This document shows positions 35,877-48,414 of a stretch of DNA of 64,000 nucleotides, in pieces. How positions within the stretch are numbered: the stretch's first letter is position 1; the number at the start of each line of letters is the position of its first letter. The notes beneath the pieces are model-generated. The model had not been told where the DNA came from, searched no databases, and worked only from the letters and a program-made list of their open reading frames with translations. The position numbers were made by a program, and so were the translations under genes. This DNA comes from Phoenix dactylifera (lineage: Eukaryota > Streptophyta > Magnoliopsida > Arecales > Arecaceae), in the NCBI RefSeq assembly GCF_009389715.1, contig NC_052407.1, positions 9,768,475 through 9,832,474 of the forward strand, given 5' to 3'.

Positions 35877-38800
35877 TGAACTACATAATAAAATGTTTGG
35901 TGCATAACAAAAGATCAGATAGAATTATAGCTAACATTATACATATTTAACAGAATCTTTGACAATGAAAATTTGGTACTCATCACATATTGATTATACA
36001 TATTACTGTTAAAAGAAAAATCTGTTTCTAAAATCTAGCCCTTATGGAAATTATTTTTAATTTAATTGTGCCAAGACTTTGATTTTTGATTTCTATTCAA
36101 GTTTCAAGGAGCCCTCCACAAGTTTGCTTCAATGTAAAGGTCCTGAAACCTACAGATGCCGCCCTTATCACTTAGAAACCAACAAAGAATATATTTGAGA
36201 TTCTTCTCAATTTTTGTATGGTATAAGGCTTCTCAAGAACCCATGGAGCGAGGCAAAGGTTCAAATAAAACAATTGGTTGGAGACTAGGACTCTTCTAGC
36301 GAGGCCCTATGATGATTAGAGATGCAAGATCGAAGATCTACTAGGAAAAGAAGGTATGAAGCCTTCTAGTTATCCCTTAGCCTTAGTTTTGCTTCTAATT
36401 CTAAACTTTTCTCTTCAAATTAGAGCTGAACATGGGCTAGGTTTGGGCACAGAAAAAATCAAGGCCTAGCCCGAAGCCCGATTAAAGATGAATAGAGTTT
36501 ACGCCCAAGGCCCGACCGTGATCAGCTCTACTTCAGATCTAGCTTTTGGATATTTTTCAATTCTTTTATTTATAATTTTTACTTCTAGTTTAATCTTGAT
36601 TGTTTTTAGTTATAATTTTGCTCTTGCTCTGCACTATGGTGCTCATGTGAGCTAAGGTTCCCTTAGGGTTTCTTGCCTGAATTAGGCAGGCTTATGTAGG
36701 ATTCCACTGACATAGCCACATGAAGCGACCGATAAGGAGGACGTCATTACTTCATTTCATTGTTACTAGCTTGGGGTTGATTTAAAGTGGCGATCTACGG
36801 TGATTTTCTTCATATGCTAGATTCCTAGATTGCAGGCAGTCATTGGGCAAAAAGGTGACCATGAAGTTTCTTCAATCAGCGGCTTTTTAAAAAAAAGTAC
36901 TGGTTAAGGGTGTTTTTACTCAAGGCAGGAAATCCTAAGTTAGCAACTAGGAAATTTTTGTTTCAATTTTGAGATTAATGGTGTTGAGGATACTACCCCA
37001 AATCACCAGATTATAATGATAATTTGATTCACCTACCATTGATATATAGAATCATTTCGAGTGTTGGAAAGTAAACTTGTATCTTTTTTTTTCCTGAGAA
37101 AATGAGCTAACCCAGAAAGATTCACCAAGAAAGAGAGATAGACCCCCTTTAGAGAGAGGTACAAGAACAAATAAAAAAACAAAAATTCCAACCACTAGTC
37201 AAAGCTAAATAGCAATATTGAAAAAACTAGCCAAATGATCGGCTGGCCTAGCTCGAAATTTAGTGGACTTAGATACTAAAATAGATAGGACAGGCACGGA
37301 GGAAAAAAAAGCCTAGATTCGGACCTAAAAAAAATAAAAAAATAACTTAATGCGTCTCAACCCCAACATTATATATATTTTATATGTTAATTATATTACC
37401 TAGTTATATATTATAAAAGAATAATATATTGCTCATCTTTTATGGAAAAAAAGAAAAAAAAGAAAAACAAAAGGTGAGAATAGAAATTAGGACTTGGCCT
37501 ATTTCTTATAAGATGTCTCCAATGATTGCCAACCACGGCCATTGAGATGAAATCAATCAAAGATTGCTGCTAGATTCATGCACGCAACAAATTATATGTC
37601 AAGTTCGCAGAACACACTACTTAATGTTGACTCAGCTGCTACATCGCTGGACTACTAAATTTTGCGAATGCCTACGGACCTTGTAGGTTCCGTCTTCTGT
37701 CCGGTGCACAAAATCAGAGAGATCTATTGAATTGTCGCCTATTTGGCAATGTAGGGCCCACCTAAAATTTTCGTAGTTAGTGCTGCATTGAACGCGTGTC
37801 AAGACAGGAATGCTGCAATCTGCTGTCCTGCCTTCTACCGTTGCAGGTAACTTCGAGTGGGACCCGTCAACAAAAAAATAAGGAACCGGACCCCAAATCA
37901 AGCCTTTCCACAGTTTCGAACCACCACGTTGGGTCTCTACTTCAGGGTCCACCACGAGGTCTCTGTTAAACTAACACAGTCACACGACAAGCTTGGATAT
38001 AAAAAGAGAGGAAAAACCCCATTGCAACATAGCTTTGTATTTGATAAATAATGTTGGGGATTCAGGAAAACAAAATGATACATGTTCTTTAAAAAAAATC
38101 AGAAAAATTAAAATTAGAAAAGCTAAGGAAAAAGGATGTAATAAGAAGACCGAAATAAACAAGACAACAACCAGTAGCAAAAGAATGGATATTATATTGT
38201 GCAAGTTCATAAGATTTCTTGAATTAATCAAGAATCATAAAGTCCATGAAATATTAAATACAGTTGGATCCATTTATAGAGAATAATTTAGATAACATTA
38301 TTTTCTTGCCTCAGTAGTGGAAAGCCAATTAAGAGTTGACTAGCATGTCGAAGTGCAATGCAAGCCACAAGAAAACATGGCATCAATCCAATTTGATAAA
38401 TATGCTAAAACTTTTTGCTAATTATTATTTCTAATTTTAATCTGAACTAGATATTTGTAATTTTAGTAAAAAAGATAATTTTGTGATACCTCGCTAATCA
38501 GATAACATACTTAGATGCAACTAAGTTGATAAAGATGTGGAGAGAGAGAGCATTTTTTCTTGTAACAGTAAAGATGACGAGCCAATTGCGTACATTTTAT
38601 TTTTGCAGCTTTTCTAGAAAATTAAAAAAAATACATAAAATGGCTGGATTCTTTTTTTTGAACTATTAAAAAAATTAGCATTTGAGAATAAAATAAAAGT
38701 TGGTGGCCCGGGGAGATTCCATTTTGCAACGCCAGTCTCTCCTGTCAACCAGCCTTGCAGGACCTCTTGCACCAATCCCCTGTTTCTTCCAAAAAGCCAA

Positions 38801-38883
38801 AGCCTCTGCTTCTTCTCCTCAAAACTTCTTCCACTGAGAAATCGTTGGCTTCTTTGATCCCAACTGCACCCCTTGCACCAATC
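35877..38883. other. Spacer and upstream region of the truncated patellin
   Basis: Collinear with 21175-24095. Small insertions and deletions only, for example an extra AATTATATTACCTAG segment near 37390. No gene seen. Confidence 0.45.
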
Positions 38884-39564
38884 ATGGCCCTTGCAGACAA
38901 ATCCGAGGAAACCCAGGTGGCTGATATTGCTGTGAAGGCGGTCGAGGAGCCTGCCGAGGTCATCAAGGCAGTGATGGTAGAGACAAAAGAGGCTAAAAGG
39001 GAGCAACCCGAAGCAGAGGAGGAGGAGGAGAAGGTCAAAGTAACCCAAGAGGCCAAAACTCTGGGTGCATTTATACAGAAGAATTCTTCCTTCAAGGAGG
39101 AGAGCAACTTCCTCTCTGACTTAAAATATAGCGAGAAAAAGGCCTTGATGGAGCTGGGAGGAAAGGTTGAAGAGGCCATCCTCAAGAGCAAGCTCTTCAA
39201 GAAGGAGGAGAGGCAGGAAAAGCGGCAAGAAGATAAAAAAGAGAGACGTCAACCTGATGGAGAAGGTGAAGAGGATAACTCGGCTGCCGAGGAGAAGGCC
39301 GCAGAGGCCGTGGACAAAGACATCTCCCTATGGGGAGTGCCACTTCTGCCAAGCAAGTGCCCGGAGGGAAGCAATGTAGTCCTCCTAAAGTTTCTCCGAG
39401 CTCGGGAATTCAAAGTAAAGGAAGCATTTGAGATGCTCCAGAACACACTCCAGTGGAGGAAGGAATCGAGAATTGATTCAATCCTCAATGAAGATTCCTT
39501 GGGTGCAGATTTTACTAATGCATGCTACATGGATGGCGTCGATCGCGAGGGACGTGCAGTTTGA
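38884..39564 (+). pseudogene. Truncated patellin copy (first 226 codons only)
   Basis: A near-identical copy of the start of the patellin at 24096: charged N-terminus, SFKEESNFLSDL and CRAL-TRIO N (LLKFLRAREFKVKEAFEML) are retained in one open frame. After MDGVDREGRAV the text jumps, with a few filler bases, to sequence that in copy 1 lies past the gene (near 26638). The rest of exon 1, all three introns and exons 2-4 are missing, about 1.86 kb, with a stop directly at the junction. Without SEC14 and GOLD domains it cannot act as a patellin. The upstream 2-3 kb is duplicated, so the promoter may be intact and a short protein could be made; whether it is, cannot be told. Confidence 0.9.
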
Positions 39565-40019
39565 TTCAATTCTCCTTTGTACTTTTTACCTTCTCGTAAT
39601 TTGGCAGGATGTACTCACATTAGAGCTATATAAATTGCTATTTTCAACTATAAAAAAAAAAAGAATAAAAAAGATGCCTCGGAAAGAGTATTGGGCCACA
39701 TACTCCCTCTCGCCAACTTTGAGGCCCCTCATATGAAGAAGCAAGTTGAGAGGAGGAAATAGTACAGCTCCAAATGCTAAAATTCTTCAACCCCAACCTC
39801 AAAAAGTTGGGCAACTCGAACAAGATGATCCTTCCATACCCATTAATTAAATCTCGAGAAATATAGAAAAGGAAAGCAGCTAAAGGAAAGAACTAGCCAG
39901 CATAGTTTGAGTAATATCCGTATCTAACAACCCTAATGATGAAGAAAGTGTATCACTGACCGACTTCCCTTTTTATCACTATATGAACCCTCTTAGAGAC
40001 TTTCAAAGACTATTCTCAC
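39565..40019. other. Spacer after the patellin truncation
   Basis: Matches copy 1 from about 26638 on. No gene seen. Confidence 0.4.
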
Positions 40020-41480
40020 TAGTATCCTTATATCCTTGAGAATCCAAAGTACCCAAGAAAATCTGGTTTTTTTCCAATTTTGAAACATGCCAAGCTTCTA
40101 AGGTCCTCACAGTACCATCATAGGTCTCAAATCAAATTGTTCCAATATTAACAACTACAACAAACTTATTATCTCCCAAGAGAACCTTTCTTAGTTTGAT
40201 AGGTAGAAAACCAATCTTCATTAGGAGTCATGTGAAAGAAACAATTAAAATCAAGAATCCACATTCTTCTAGAGCTACTGACACTGACAGACAAAACCTC
40301 ACTACCAACATCATCGGAATTTTCCTATAATATTCTAATATTAGCTTTGGAGTCAAGTTCTCTCTTTTCATTATTTTCTTTTTTCTTTAGACAAAGTCTT
40401 TTAATGTGTCCTTTCTTAAGACAGTAAAAACAACAGATGTTTCTATGCTTCGACTTTGATTTGGTCTTCCCCGTACTGCTCGAACCGTTTTTCCTTCTCC
40501 TACCTCTAGCAATCAAGCCTTCTCCTTCATTCTCTACATAACTTCCAAATATCTTTTTCTTCAACTCTTTAGATTGTAAGGCACTTTTTATACCACTAAT
40601 TGGAAGAGATTCTCTACCATACAGTCTGGTATCAACTAAGTTCTCATAAGAGGATGGCAATGAGCACAACAAAATAAGGGTATGATCATCAATCAGAGCA
40701 CTAATATTTCTTAAACCAAAATAGCTTTATTAAATTCATCTATATGATTTTTTACGGGCGTACCTTTTTTCAAGCGTAGGTGGTAGAGCCGATGCTTCAA
40801 ATATAATCTATTTATGAGTGACTTGGTCATGTATCTACCCTCCAATTTTAACCATAGTTTAGCAGTTGTCTTATCTTTAACAACTTTTCTGAGCATCTCG
40901 TCTGCCAAACATAATTGAATTGTACTGTATGCCTTTCCCAATAGCTCCTTTCTGTTTATATTAGATATGCTATCTGATAACTTCTCCTTGCCTTCCAATG
41001 CCTTCCACGGCCATTATTGCACCAAAAAGGCTTGCATCTTAATCTTCCAAATACTGAAATTGTTTGCGCCATTAAACTTTTCAATTTTGAAATTTCTAGT
41101 CATCATTGCGAAATTCCAATCGAAAAGGCCAAGGCTTTGATACCACTTATTGCGACAGACAGATAAACTAAAAAACCAGAAAGAAAAATAGAAAAGAGCA
41201 AGAGCACAATATTTATATAGTTCGGACTATTAAGCTACGTCCACGGGTAGAGATGATGCAAAAGCTTCACTATAAAAAAATTAAAAATTACAAAGTACAA
41301 GATTTTCTCACAAAATCTAGCCCCAATATACCTTATCTCTAGGATACTCAATTGCTCTCTTCCCTTAGGGTTCCAAGAGACATATATAATAGAGAAAGTC
41401 GACTTAAACTCGAATTAGTATTCCTATAATAATCATGATAATCCAATATATAAAATAGAATAAATCGACTTAGACTCAAA
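40020..41480 (-). mobile_element. Ty1/copia fossil (gag side), copy 2
   Basis: Duplicate of the relic at 27120-28560: primer-binding site at 41133-41145 (plus GGCTTTGATACCA), UBN2-type gag text (ADEMLRKVV), CCHC knuckle (CFYCLKKGHIKRLC). Broken and incomplete; same breakpoints as its sister, hence inherited through the segmental duplication. Confidence 0.75.
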
Positions 41481-44161
41481 TGGGTGTTCTAGGTCATTTT
41501 GGATTCGATCTCTATGACTTGTAAATTTAACAACACACACGCACACATATGTATGCATGTATATTTATATATGTGTACATATATGTATATGTGTTGTATA
41601 TATATACACGTACATATGTGTCTTGTACGTTCATCCATCCAACCATCCATGTATAGTATGTATGTATGTTATACCCATTATACTGAATGCAAAGATGCAA
41701 ATGGCATCTAATAATTTTAGTGTAAGGCAAGATTTAGAAAATCTAAGAATGTATGTTGCGCCCTAATATGCCTTTTTTATGAAACTGTTCGAAGATTTAT
41801 CTTCTATAACATGTCTTTAATTTGGCTACAATATATTTTTAATCTAAAGAAATTATAAATTTTACAATGACTTGGTCTTTCTACGAGTCTATTTAAGATT
41901 TATTTATACTTAACCACTTTAATAACTTTTCTTACCGGATATAAGTCAATTGCAACCTATAACCCATATGGTCATATGGAGGCCATGCTTTAATCTGTGA
42001 AATTGGTTCTAGATGAGGAACTTCCCACATGAATATTCCAAGTGTTTGGCCAAAGTGGCAAACATTAAATATCGTCCGACTTATTCAGAGATCATTTTCT
42101 ATTTCTTAGCTACAGCTTTTCTAAGTAATGGAATTCCATACAATGGTGACATCATGATATCTAAAAAATTGTCTTAGAGTGCCCCTCCTGCAGTGATCTA
42201 GGAAAGGGGTACGAAATTGGACTTACCATTAGTTTAATAGTGCTCACGAATTCCCCCATAAGCCTGCAGAAATTATGGCTCAACAATTTTATTTATACTT
42301 TGTAAAAGAAAAAAAGTCCTTGATGCTGCAAGTTAAACTTTATTAAGAAGCCGACGTAGGGCTAGTTCCTTGAAGACCGCTCTTTTGTTAATCCAAAAAC
42401 AAGATTATTTATTTATTTATTTTATTAATTAGTTTCTTGGGTATAAGTGGGCTTGCCTAGGGATAAAAAAGCACTTAAGCTACAGATCTCTACTATATCA
42501 GATTAGAGGTTAAAGCTATCATTACTTATTTAAACTTCTTTACTAGAACCCTGTTTTTCACAATATGAAACACATAATTTTAATGCTAACAGCCTCAATT
42601 ATGATCAGTGCTCACCCCTCGTTCGATGACCGGAATAAAGGAATTAGTGCATGGGCACACTACCATTGAAATGGAAAGAATCTAGAAGAGTTTGATTAAG
42701 ATTTTTGTAAGAACAATTTTGAAAACATAGTCGAGGACAATCATCTTAAAGTACCATCCAAGACATTAGTTCAAAAATTTTAAGTATTATACATTAATAT
42801 GAATTTGTCGAAAATCTGTTTTTTTGAGTGAAATTCTAAATTGTAGTAATGAATTAGTTCAATTAGTGAAGTCATTAGAGGCTGGATATAAGTGAGTTGG
42901 ACTTGAGTCTCGCTTGCTTTACTTTAAATTTGTTATATCAACACATTAGGTGAGTATGAGAGACCCCTATATTTGCCATGCATATAGTTCATGGATTGCT
43001 TTATATTTTTTAATATCATATATAAATGATAGTTTAAAAACAACGTGAAGGTGTTTTTATCAATTTTACGTATGACTGAGATTTCAACTCACTCATGCTT
43101 CATCTCATTCGCAAAAATTGACCTAGTTACCCTAAGTAAAATGCATACATGGTAAACTTTAGAAGAGAATTTGTATCCTTATAAAATCTATGAAAGGCCA
43201 CCATAAGCAAGTGTTGTTTGATTTAGTGCAAATCCACCTGGAAAATGAGATTTTTGCCATTTCCTTTAATAGGTCCATCTAGAGAAGGCTTCTAGAAACT
43301 GATCAACTAATTGGTTTGAACCAAGCAAGCACACCCACAAGTTCTATCTGTTGGACATCGTCACCACCAAGGAAATGAACTATAGTCAAATTTGGTGCAT
43401 GGAAAATATGAGAAGAAGTTAGGCAATTTAGAGACCATCACATGGACGCAAGGATGCTGACCTTGACTTAAGAGATGGATGGATAGTTAGAGGGCTCCTA
43501 AGGTTTTTCATTTTTTTTGGGTTCACACACGCAAGTATCTAAAAATGTAATAGTTTTAAGCACAGAAACAGGTATTTTCAGCTGGTTTCGAACGGTATAA
43601 ACCACTATGTACTTGCTCAAATAATATCACTCCTTACCACTTGGGCAAAGGATCGGAGGATTCAATCTTGATTGGATTAGGCCCCTCGAAGGTGGGATAG
43701 ATAAGGTGGGGATCAGACTCTCTAGACTCTCTTGAAAAAAGTAAATTATATAAGCAAGCAAGTTTCAAGATGATTGACTTTATGCATATTAAAATGCAAG
43801 CAGATGTAAACAATTGTTTATACATATTTTTTCTCTATAAGTTTTAAACAGACATATTTAGAGACAAAATTGTTGGAAATTTATTGCAAGTAGTCTGGGT
43901 TGGGATAAATTTTGGGGGAAAATTAATTTAAGAAAACTATGAAACAGGTGGCATAGTGCGCTAATATTATTTGTCATTTAAATATTTTCTTTTAGAAGAG
44001 CTTTGCTCAAGGAAAAAATAAAAGACTAAAATTTTGACAGAACTCGACATGCATATATAACAGTTCTTATGTTGCACTTATTTTTGGATTATTCACTAGC
44101 ATATAATTTTTGGATCAAATATATTACGTTATACTTCTCACAACATTATCATTTTACTATA
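41481..44161. other. Long spacer in copy 2 with microsatellite
   Basis: Collinear with 28561-31310. The microsatellite is at 41535-41660. About 95 bp present in copy 1 is absent near 42040. No gene seen. Confidence 0.5.
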
Positions 44162-44831
44162 TTGATCATATAATTGTCGTGTATGTAATTCACACGTTCT
44201 ATTATGACTACACGCCCGTCTACATATATAAGTCGGATCCTATGCATGTAATATGAGATTCTTATAAAGAAATTAGATTATTTTATACTGCTTGGAGGAA
44301 GTTCTTGAAATAGCTTATAGTGATCTTCGAATTAGGATGCGGTGTAAATTACAACAATTATAGTTGTAGCGGTCCAAACAACTTGTTATTTCCCGTTGCG
44401 ATAACTAGGCCTGTACAGCTCAGTTGCAACAAAGCAAACAAGATCTTAATAACAATTAACAATATCACAAAACTTAACCAACATCTACATGAATCTTGAA
44501 CTTTATGATTATAAAGAAAACACATTCTAATGTCTAAGATATTTTCATTTTTAAAGTGTTCTTTATATCTGACACATGAGATAATTTATAGATTAACAAT
44601 TTAAAGAGTTAAAAAAAAAATTAAAGATTATCCAACTATTAAAACTAGGAAAACGTTTCTTAAAACAAATTTAACTTAAATGAGCTTTCTATATACATTA
44701 GATGTGTTTTCTTTCTTTCTTTTTTTTTTTGATACAGTAAAGGAGGCAAGCCTGGAAAGTGGAAACAGAAACAAATACAGCAAACATCAAGAAGGAAAAC
44801 TAGGCTTAGGCCCGAAGCATACACCACTTTA
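44162..44831. other. 670-bp segment present only upstream of TLP2
   Basis: In copy 1 the word TTTACTAT joins directly to GGGCATCTGCAGCATG (near 31305); in copy 2 the two are parted by this segment. It ends with a T-rich run and text rich in AAACAGAAAC words, and has no coding potential. It may be an insertion in copy 2 or a deletion in copy 1; no terminal repeats or clear target duplication are visible. Confidence 0.7.
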
Positions 44832-44927
44832 TGGGCATCTGCAGCATGTTTCCCAAATCAGGTGGCAGCTGCTTAGCAGCGAAGCTGGAAAAAAACAGAG
44901 CATTAGACGTGTTTCTCTGCCCCTCTC

Positions 44928-45086
44928 GGTCAAGCCGCCTATTGTCCCCACTTCAAAGTCTTGTTTTCCCGGTAGACAATTCCATCGCATCTTTGAACGT
45001 TCCAAACCACGCTGGCTACGTTGGACAAAAACAAGAAAACAGAACGCTTCCTCCTCAGCCTACCCTCCCCCATCGCCCTATATATA
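44928..45086 (+). promoter_or_regulatory. TLP2 promoter: W-box/GCC-box composite and TATA
   Basis: GGTCAAGCCGCC holds AGCCGCC at 44933-44939 overlapping a reversed W-box TTGACC, 220 bases before the ATG, the same spacing as in TLP1. TATATATA is at 45079-45086. A 36-base segment with an 8-bp inverted repeat that sits just upstream in TLP1 is absent here. Confidence 0.65.
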
Positions 45087-45152
45087 CTCTTATTGCCCAT
45101 CCCAGAACCCCACACAAGCCTCAACCAGAGGGCCATCTTCCTGTGTATCAAA

Positions 45153-45836
45153 ATGGCCTCCTCGACCTCCCTCCCTCTACTCTTCTTCCCCTTCCTCCTC
45201 CTCACCCTCTCCCACGCCGCCACCTTCAACGTCGTCAACCAATGTTCCTACACCGTGTGGGCTGCATGGGCAGCCACCGGCAACGTCGGCGGCGGCCAGC
45301 AGCTCAGCCAAGGCCAGACCTGGACGGTCACCATCAACGCCGGCACCACCGGTGGCCGCATCTGGGCTCGTACTGGCTGCTCCTTCGATGGCAACGGCAA
45401 CGGGAACTGCCAGAGTGGCGACTGCGGCAAGCTCGCCTGCACCTCCTACGGCTCCGCACCCAACACCCTCGCGGAATTCGCCCTCAACCAGTACCAGAAC
45501 CTCGACTTCAACGACATCTCCCTCGTTCAGGGCTTCAACGTGCCCATGGACTTCCGCTCCACCTCGTCGGACTGCAGCATGGATATCCAATGCACCGCCG
45601 ACGTCGTTGGGCAGTGCCCCAGCGCGCTCAAAGTTGCCGGCGGCTGCGATGACCCATGTACCATCTTCAACACTCCTCAGTACTGCTGCCCTTCCGGCTC
45701 CAGCTGCGAGCCAACCACCTATTCCGAGTTCTATAAGGGCCTGTGCCCGAATGCGTTTAGCTACCCGGATGATTATGTCAACACCAGCTTCACCTGCCCC
45801 GGTGGGAGCAACTACCAGGTTACCTTCTGCCCTTGA
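45153..45836 (+). CDS. Thaumatin-like protein TLP2 (osmotin-like, PR-5), intronless
   Basis: 227 aa, same architecture as TLP1: signal peptide ending LTLSHA, mature [59 protein letters not shown], end TFCP; all 16 Cys kept. It is more acidic than TLP1 (by hand count about -9 against -3 for the mature chains) because Lys is replaced by Gln, Asn or Glu at several sites (QQLSQ, GNC, VVGQC, FNTPQ, YSEFYKG). Coding sequence is closest to TLP3, although promoter, leader and the surrounding 10 kb are closest to TLP1. The 44-codon upstream extension of the frame is rejected because it spans the TATA box. Confidence 0.95.
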   Translation: MASSTSLPLLFFPFLLLTLSHAATFNVVNQCSYTVWAAWAATGNVGGGQQLSQGQTWTVTINAGTTGGRIWARTGCSFDGNGNGNCQSGDCGKLACTSYGSAPNTLAEFALNQYQNLDFNDISLVQGFNVPMDFRSTSSDCSMDIQCTADVVGQCPSALKVAGGCDDPCTIFNTPQYCCPSGSSCEPTTYSEFYKGLCPNAFSYPDDYVNTSFTCPGGSNYQVTFCP

Positions 45837-46437
45837 GGCTTTGAGAGCATGGTGATCCATGCATGACGCTGTTTCGAGTATGTGATAGCTTTGGAATAAG
45901 GTGTTTGTAACCAAATTTACGAGCCATTAAACTGGCCTGTGATGCGTGCAGCATTATTGGAATTATAGAAATAATTGTTTACTGTTAGTAAATGCACTCT
46001 CCATCTTCAATATCTTATGGATGACTACAAAAATAAGAAAATGGTATAGCAAGTTGCTCTATTCGGCAATACATCTCCTCTCCAGTATGGCGCTAGCGTA
46101 ATATCTGGTAAATGGACCAATTCCAGCGATCACTGGCCCCATCAGTTGCACCATCCCCTTTTGCCCTGTGGAACAAGAAATCCTGGAGTTAATGCCTAGA
46201 AGTTGATCTAACAAAGTGAATCACCACAAAATTCTTTCACCGGTCAACTGCTGGTGTATTATAAGTAGTTATACGAACTGAGAGAAACTATTTGGAAAGT
46301 CCGGAAGATAATGTTTTTTAATTTTTGAGTGAGAGACTTGGGCCGAGCGTAGTCCAATATACTAAAATAAAACAGAGTGCAAACGGTGACATTTCACCAC
46401 CCCCGGGCCCCTTGATTCTTACTAAGGCGGAATTCAA
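45837..46437 (+). repeat. TLP 3' flank unit (copy at TLP2)
   Basis: Includes the post-stop hairpin (45847-45862) and runs to the edge of the TRIM array. Markers shared with the other flanks: GAAATCCTGGAGTTAA, ACTTGGGCCGAGCGTAGTCC, AAAACAGAGTGCAAACGG. Confidence 0.85.
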
Positions 46438-46479
46438 TCATTACATAATCCTCAAAGTCTGCCCAATCCATAACATGAG

Positions 46480-47166
46480 TGTTAAAATCACCACTAATCC
46501 CAAAAGCTTAAGCTGATAGGATAAAGTAGATTTATTTATATATTTTATTTCTTACACTCTTTTTCACATGTGGGCCGGACTTTTCTTTTAATGGGCGAGC
46601 TCAACATGTGAAATTTTTTAATAATGGGGTTAAAGAGTGTGGAGACATGGTTCGAACTCAGGACCTCTGCTCTGATACCATGTTAAAATCACCACTTGTC
46701 CTAAGCTGATAGGATAAGGTAGATTTATTTATATATTTTATTTCTTACACTCTCCTTCACATGTGGGCCGGACTTTTCTTTTAATGGGCGAGCGCAACAT
46801 GTGAATTTTTTCAATAATGGGGTTAAAGAGTGCAAAGAAAGGGTTCGAACTCAGAACCTCTGCTCTGATACCATGTTAAAATCACCACTTATCCCAAAAG
46901 CTTAAGCTGATAGGATAAGGTAGATTTATTTATATATTTTATTTCTTAGTGGTGATTTCAATATGGTTTCAGAGCAGAGGTCTTAAGTTTGAACCCTGTC
47001 TCCGCACTCTTTAACCCAATTATTAAAAATTTCACATGTTGGGCTCACTTATTAAAAAAAAGTCTGGCCCACATGTAAGGGGGAGTGTAAGAAAAATATA
47101 AAATATATAAATAAATCTACCTCATCCTACCAGCTTAATCTTTTAGGAAAAGTGGTGATTTCAATA
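46480..47166. mobile_element. TRIM tandem array with an inverted copy
   Basis: Minus-oriented units with very short LTRs of about 70-77 bp at 46480-46556, 46681-46749 and 46874-46948 alternate with two internal segments of about 124 bp. Each internal segment ends in GCTCTGATACCA (primer-binding site on the minus strand, 46669-46680 and 46862-46873), followed at once by an LTR. The third LTR is fused to an opposite-facing partial copy: short LTR end, site TGGTTTCAGAGC near 46963, internal part, purine tract AAGGGGGAG, and an LTR at 47096-47166. LTR termini are TGTAAG and TTAACA. Non-coding throughout, as for TRIMs. This is a different family from the one at 13740. Confidence 0.8.
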
Positions 47167-47219
47167 ATAAGTAGAAATTAGATTAAGCCATAAATCAGAA
47201 ACATATCTCACATTCTTCA

Positions 47220-48414
47220 AAGTTAATATGCAATCAATATTAATCTTTATTACACATGTCAACAATTCTCACATTCTGCCTGCAATTGCTATTACTCATC
47301 CTCACATAGCCAAAGTCTATTGCTCTGTATGATGTGAAGAACTTCCTTGTGGGAGAGGTATGCTGGGAAGCTACTGAATCAACAACCCACTCAATATCAT
47401 GGTTAGAAACATGATTGCACTCTTCATCTTCGAATATGAGAACCATCACTTCCTCTTCAGATAAATTTATCGTAATGTTCTTCTGCCTTTTTTTATTCTT
47501 CTCTTATTTCTACTCTCGCTTCTATAACCTGCAGTTTTATTTTAGATGCCCCACTTTGCCACAATGATAGCATCTTCTACCTTCTTTTGATGTTGACCTA
47601 TCTTTGGATGTACCTCGACCCTTAGGTCCTCTACTGTTTCTCCTACCCCTGTTCCCTATGACAATAGCCTGTCGTTGTGATTTTTTCATCTTCTCACTAA
47701 ATAATAGTGCTGATCTAACATCCTTCAACACGAGTTTTCTTGCCATGTAATATGGTCGTAACCAATGTATCCTAGGAACTGGGCAAAGAAGCCAAAAGAA
47801 GTAGGCCTTAATCTTCTTCTTCAATTTTTACATTGATGTTTTCCAACTGTATGATCAGGCCATTAAACATATTCGGATGTGCTAAAAAATTCCTACTCTC
47901 CTCCATTTGAAGTGCATATAACTACTTCTTCAAATACAACTTATTTGTCATATCCTTTACCATGTACAAGCTCTCTTTTTCCAAATCTCCATGGTGGTCT
48001 CCACATTATTCACATTATTCAAAACTTCATCTAACAAGTTAAGCTGGATAGGACTAGCTACATTACTACTTTGAAGGCCCAAATTGACAAATGTAAACAA
48101 AATAAATTAATTAAGCGAAAGAGAAAACACCAAAATTAACATGGAAAAACCCCCTCTATATGGAGGAAAAAATTATGAAGCAATTCCAAATAAAATGTCC
48201 CTCAAAATCACATGTCCGCTCTCTAGGCAATCAACACTGGTGAAATCAGACATGAATGAAGGTTAAATTCTTTCCAGTGTGATCGCTGAGAAGATAACAA
48301 CCAATGGCAAGCCATACTTAAAGAAAATTTAAAGCACCGCTCACCAATTCCACTTGAATACTGGGATATGCAACCTCTTGCAACTTGGGCAAAAGAGGCC
48401 TCTAGCTTTCTCTT
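47220..48414 (-). mobile_element. Ty1/copia fossil (Tnt1-like gag/protease with LTR remnant)
   Basis: Minus strand: protease region WVVDSVASQHTSPTRKFFTSY near 47300-47380, CCHC knuckle CYHCGKVGHLK near 47560, gag text further up to about 48080, then a possible LTR remnant to about 48414. Polymerase and integrase are absent; broken and partial. Confidence 0.75.

Larger units (their letters stand above)
35577..46174. repeat. Segmental duplication, copy 2 (10.6 kb)
   Basis: Same order and orientation as 20868-32683. It starts within the copia LTR sequence (35577-35876) at the word GCTAGA and ends in the TLP2 3' flank. It carries a decapitated patellin, the copia fossil and TLP2. TLP flank sequence continues past 46174, so here the duplicated unit is longer than what remains in copy 1. 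Confidence 0.92.

Noticed and set aside
44680-45855. 391-codon plus-strand frame across TLP2 and the similar 239-273-codon frames at 49909 and 44831
   Set aside because: Alternative frames of the TLP gene: Pro/Ser/Thr- or Arg/His-rich low-complexity text starting upstream of the TATA box.
46480-47166. Reading the regularly spaced repeats as a CRISPR array or tRNA cluster
   Set aside because: LTR ends, a primer-binding site and a purine tract identify a TRIM; the host is a plant. The GGTTCGAACTC word is tRNA-like but no tRNA fold surrounds it.
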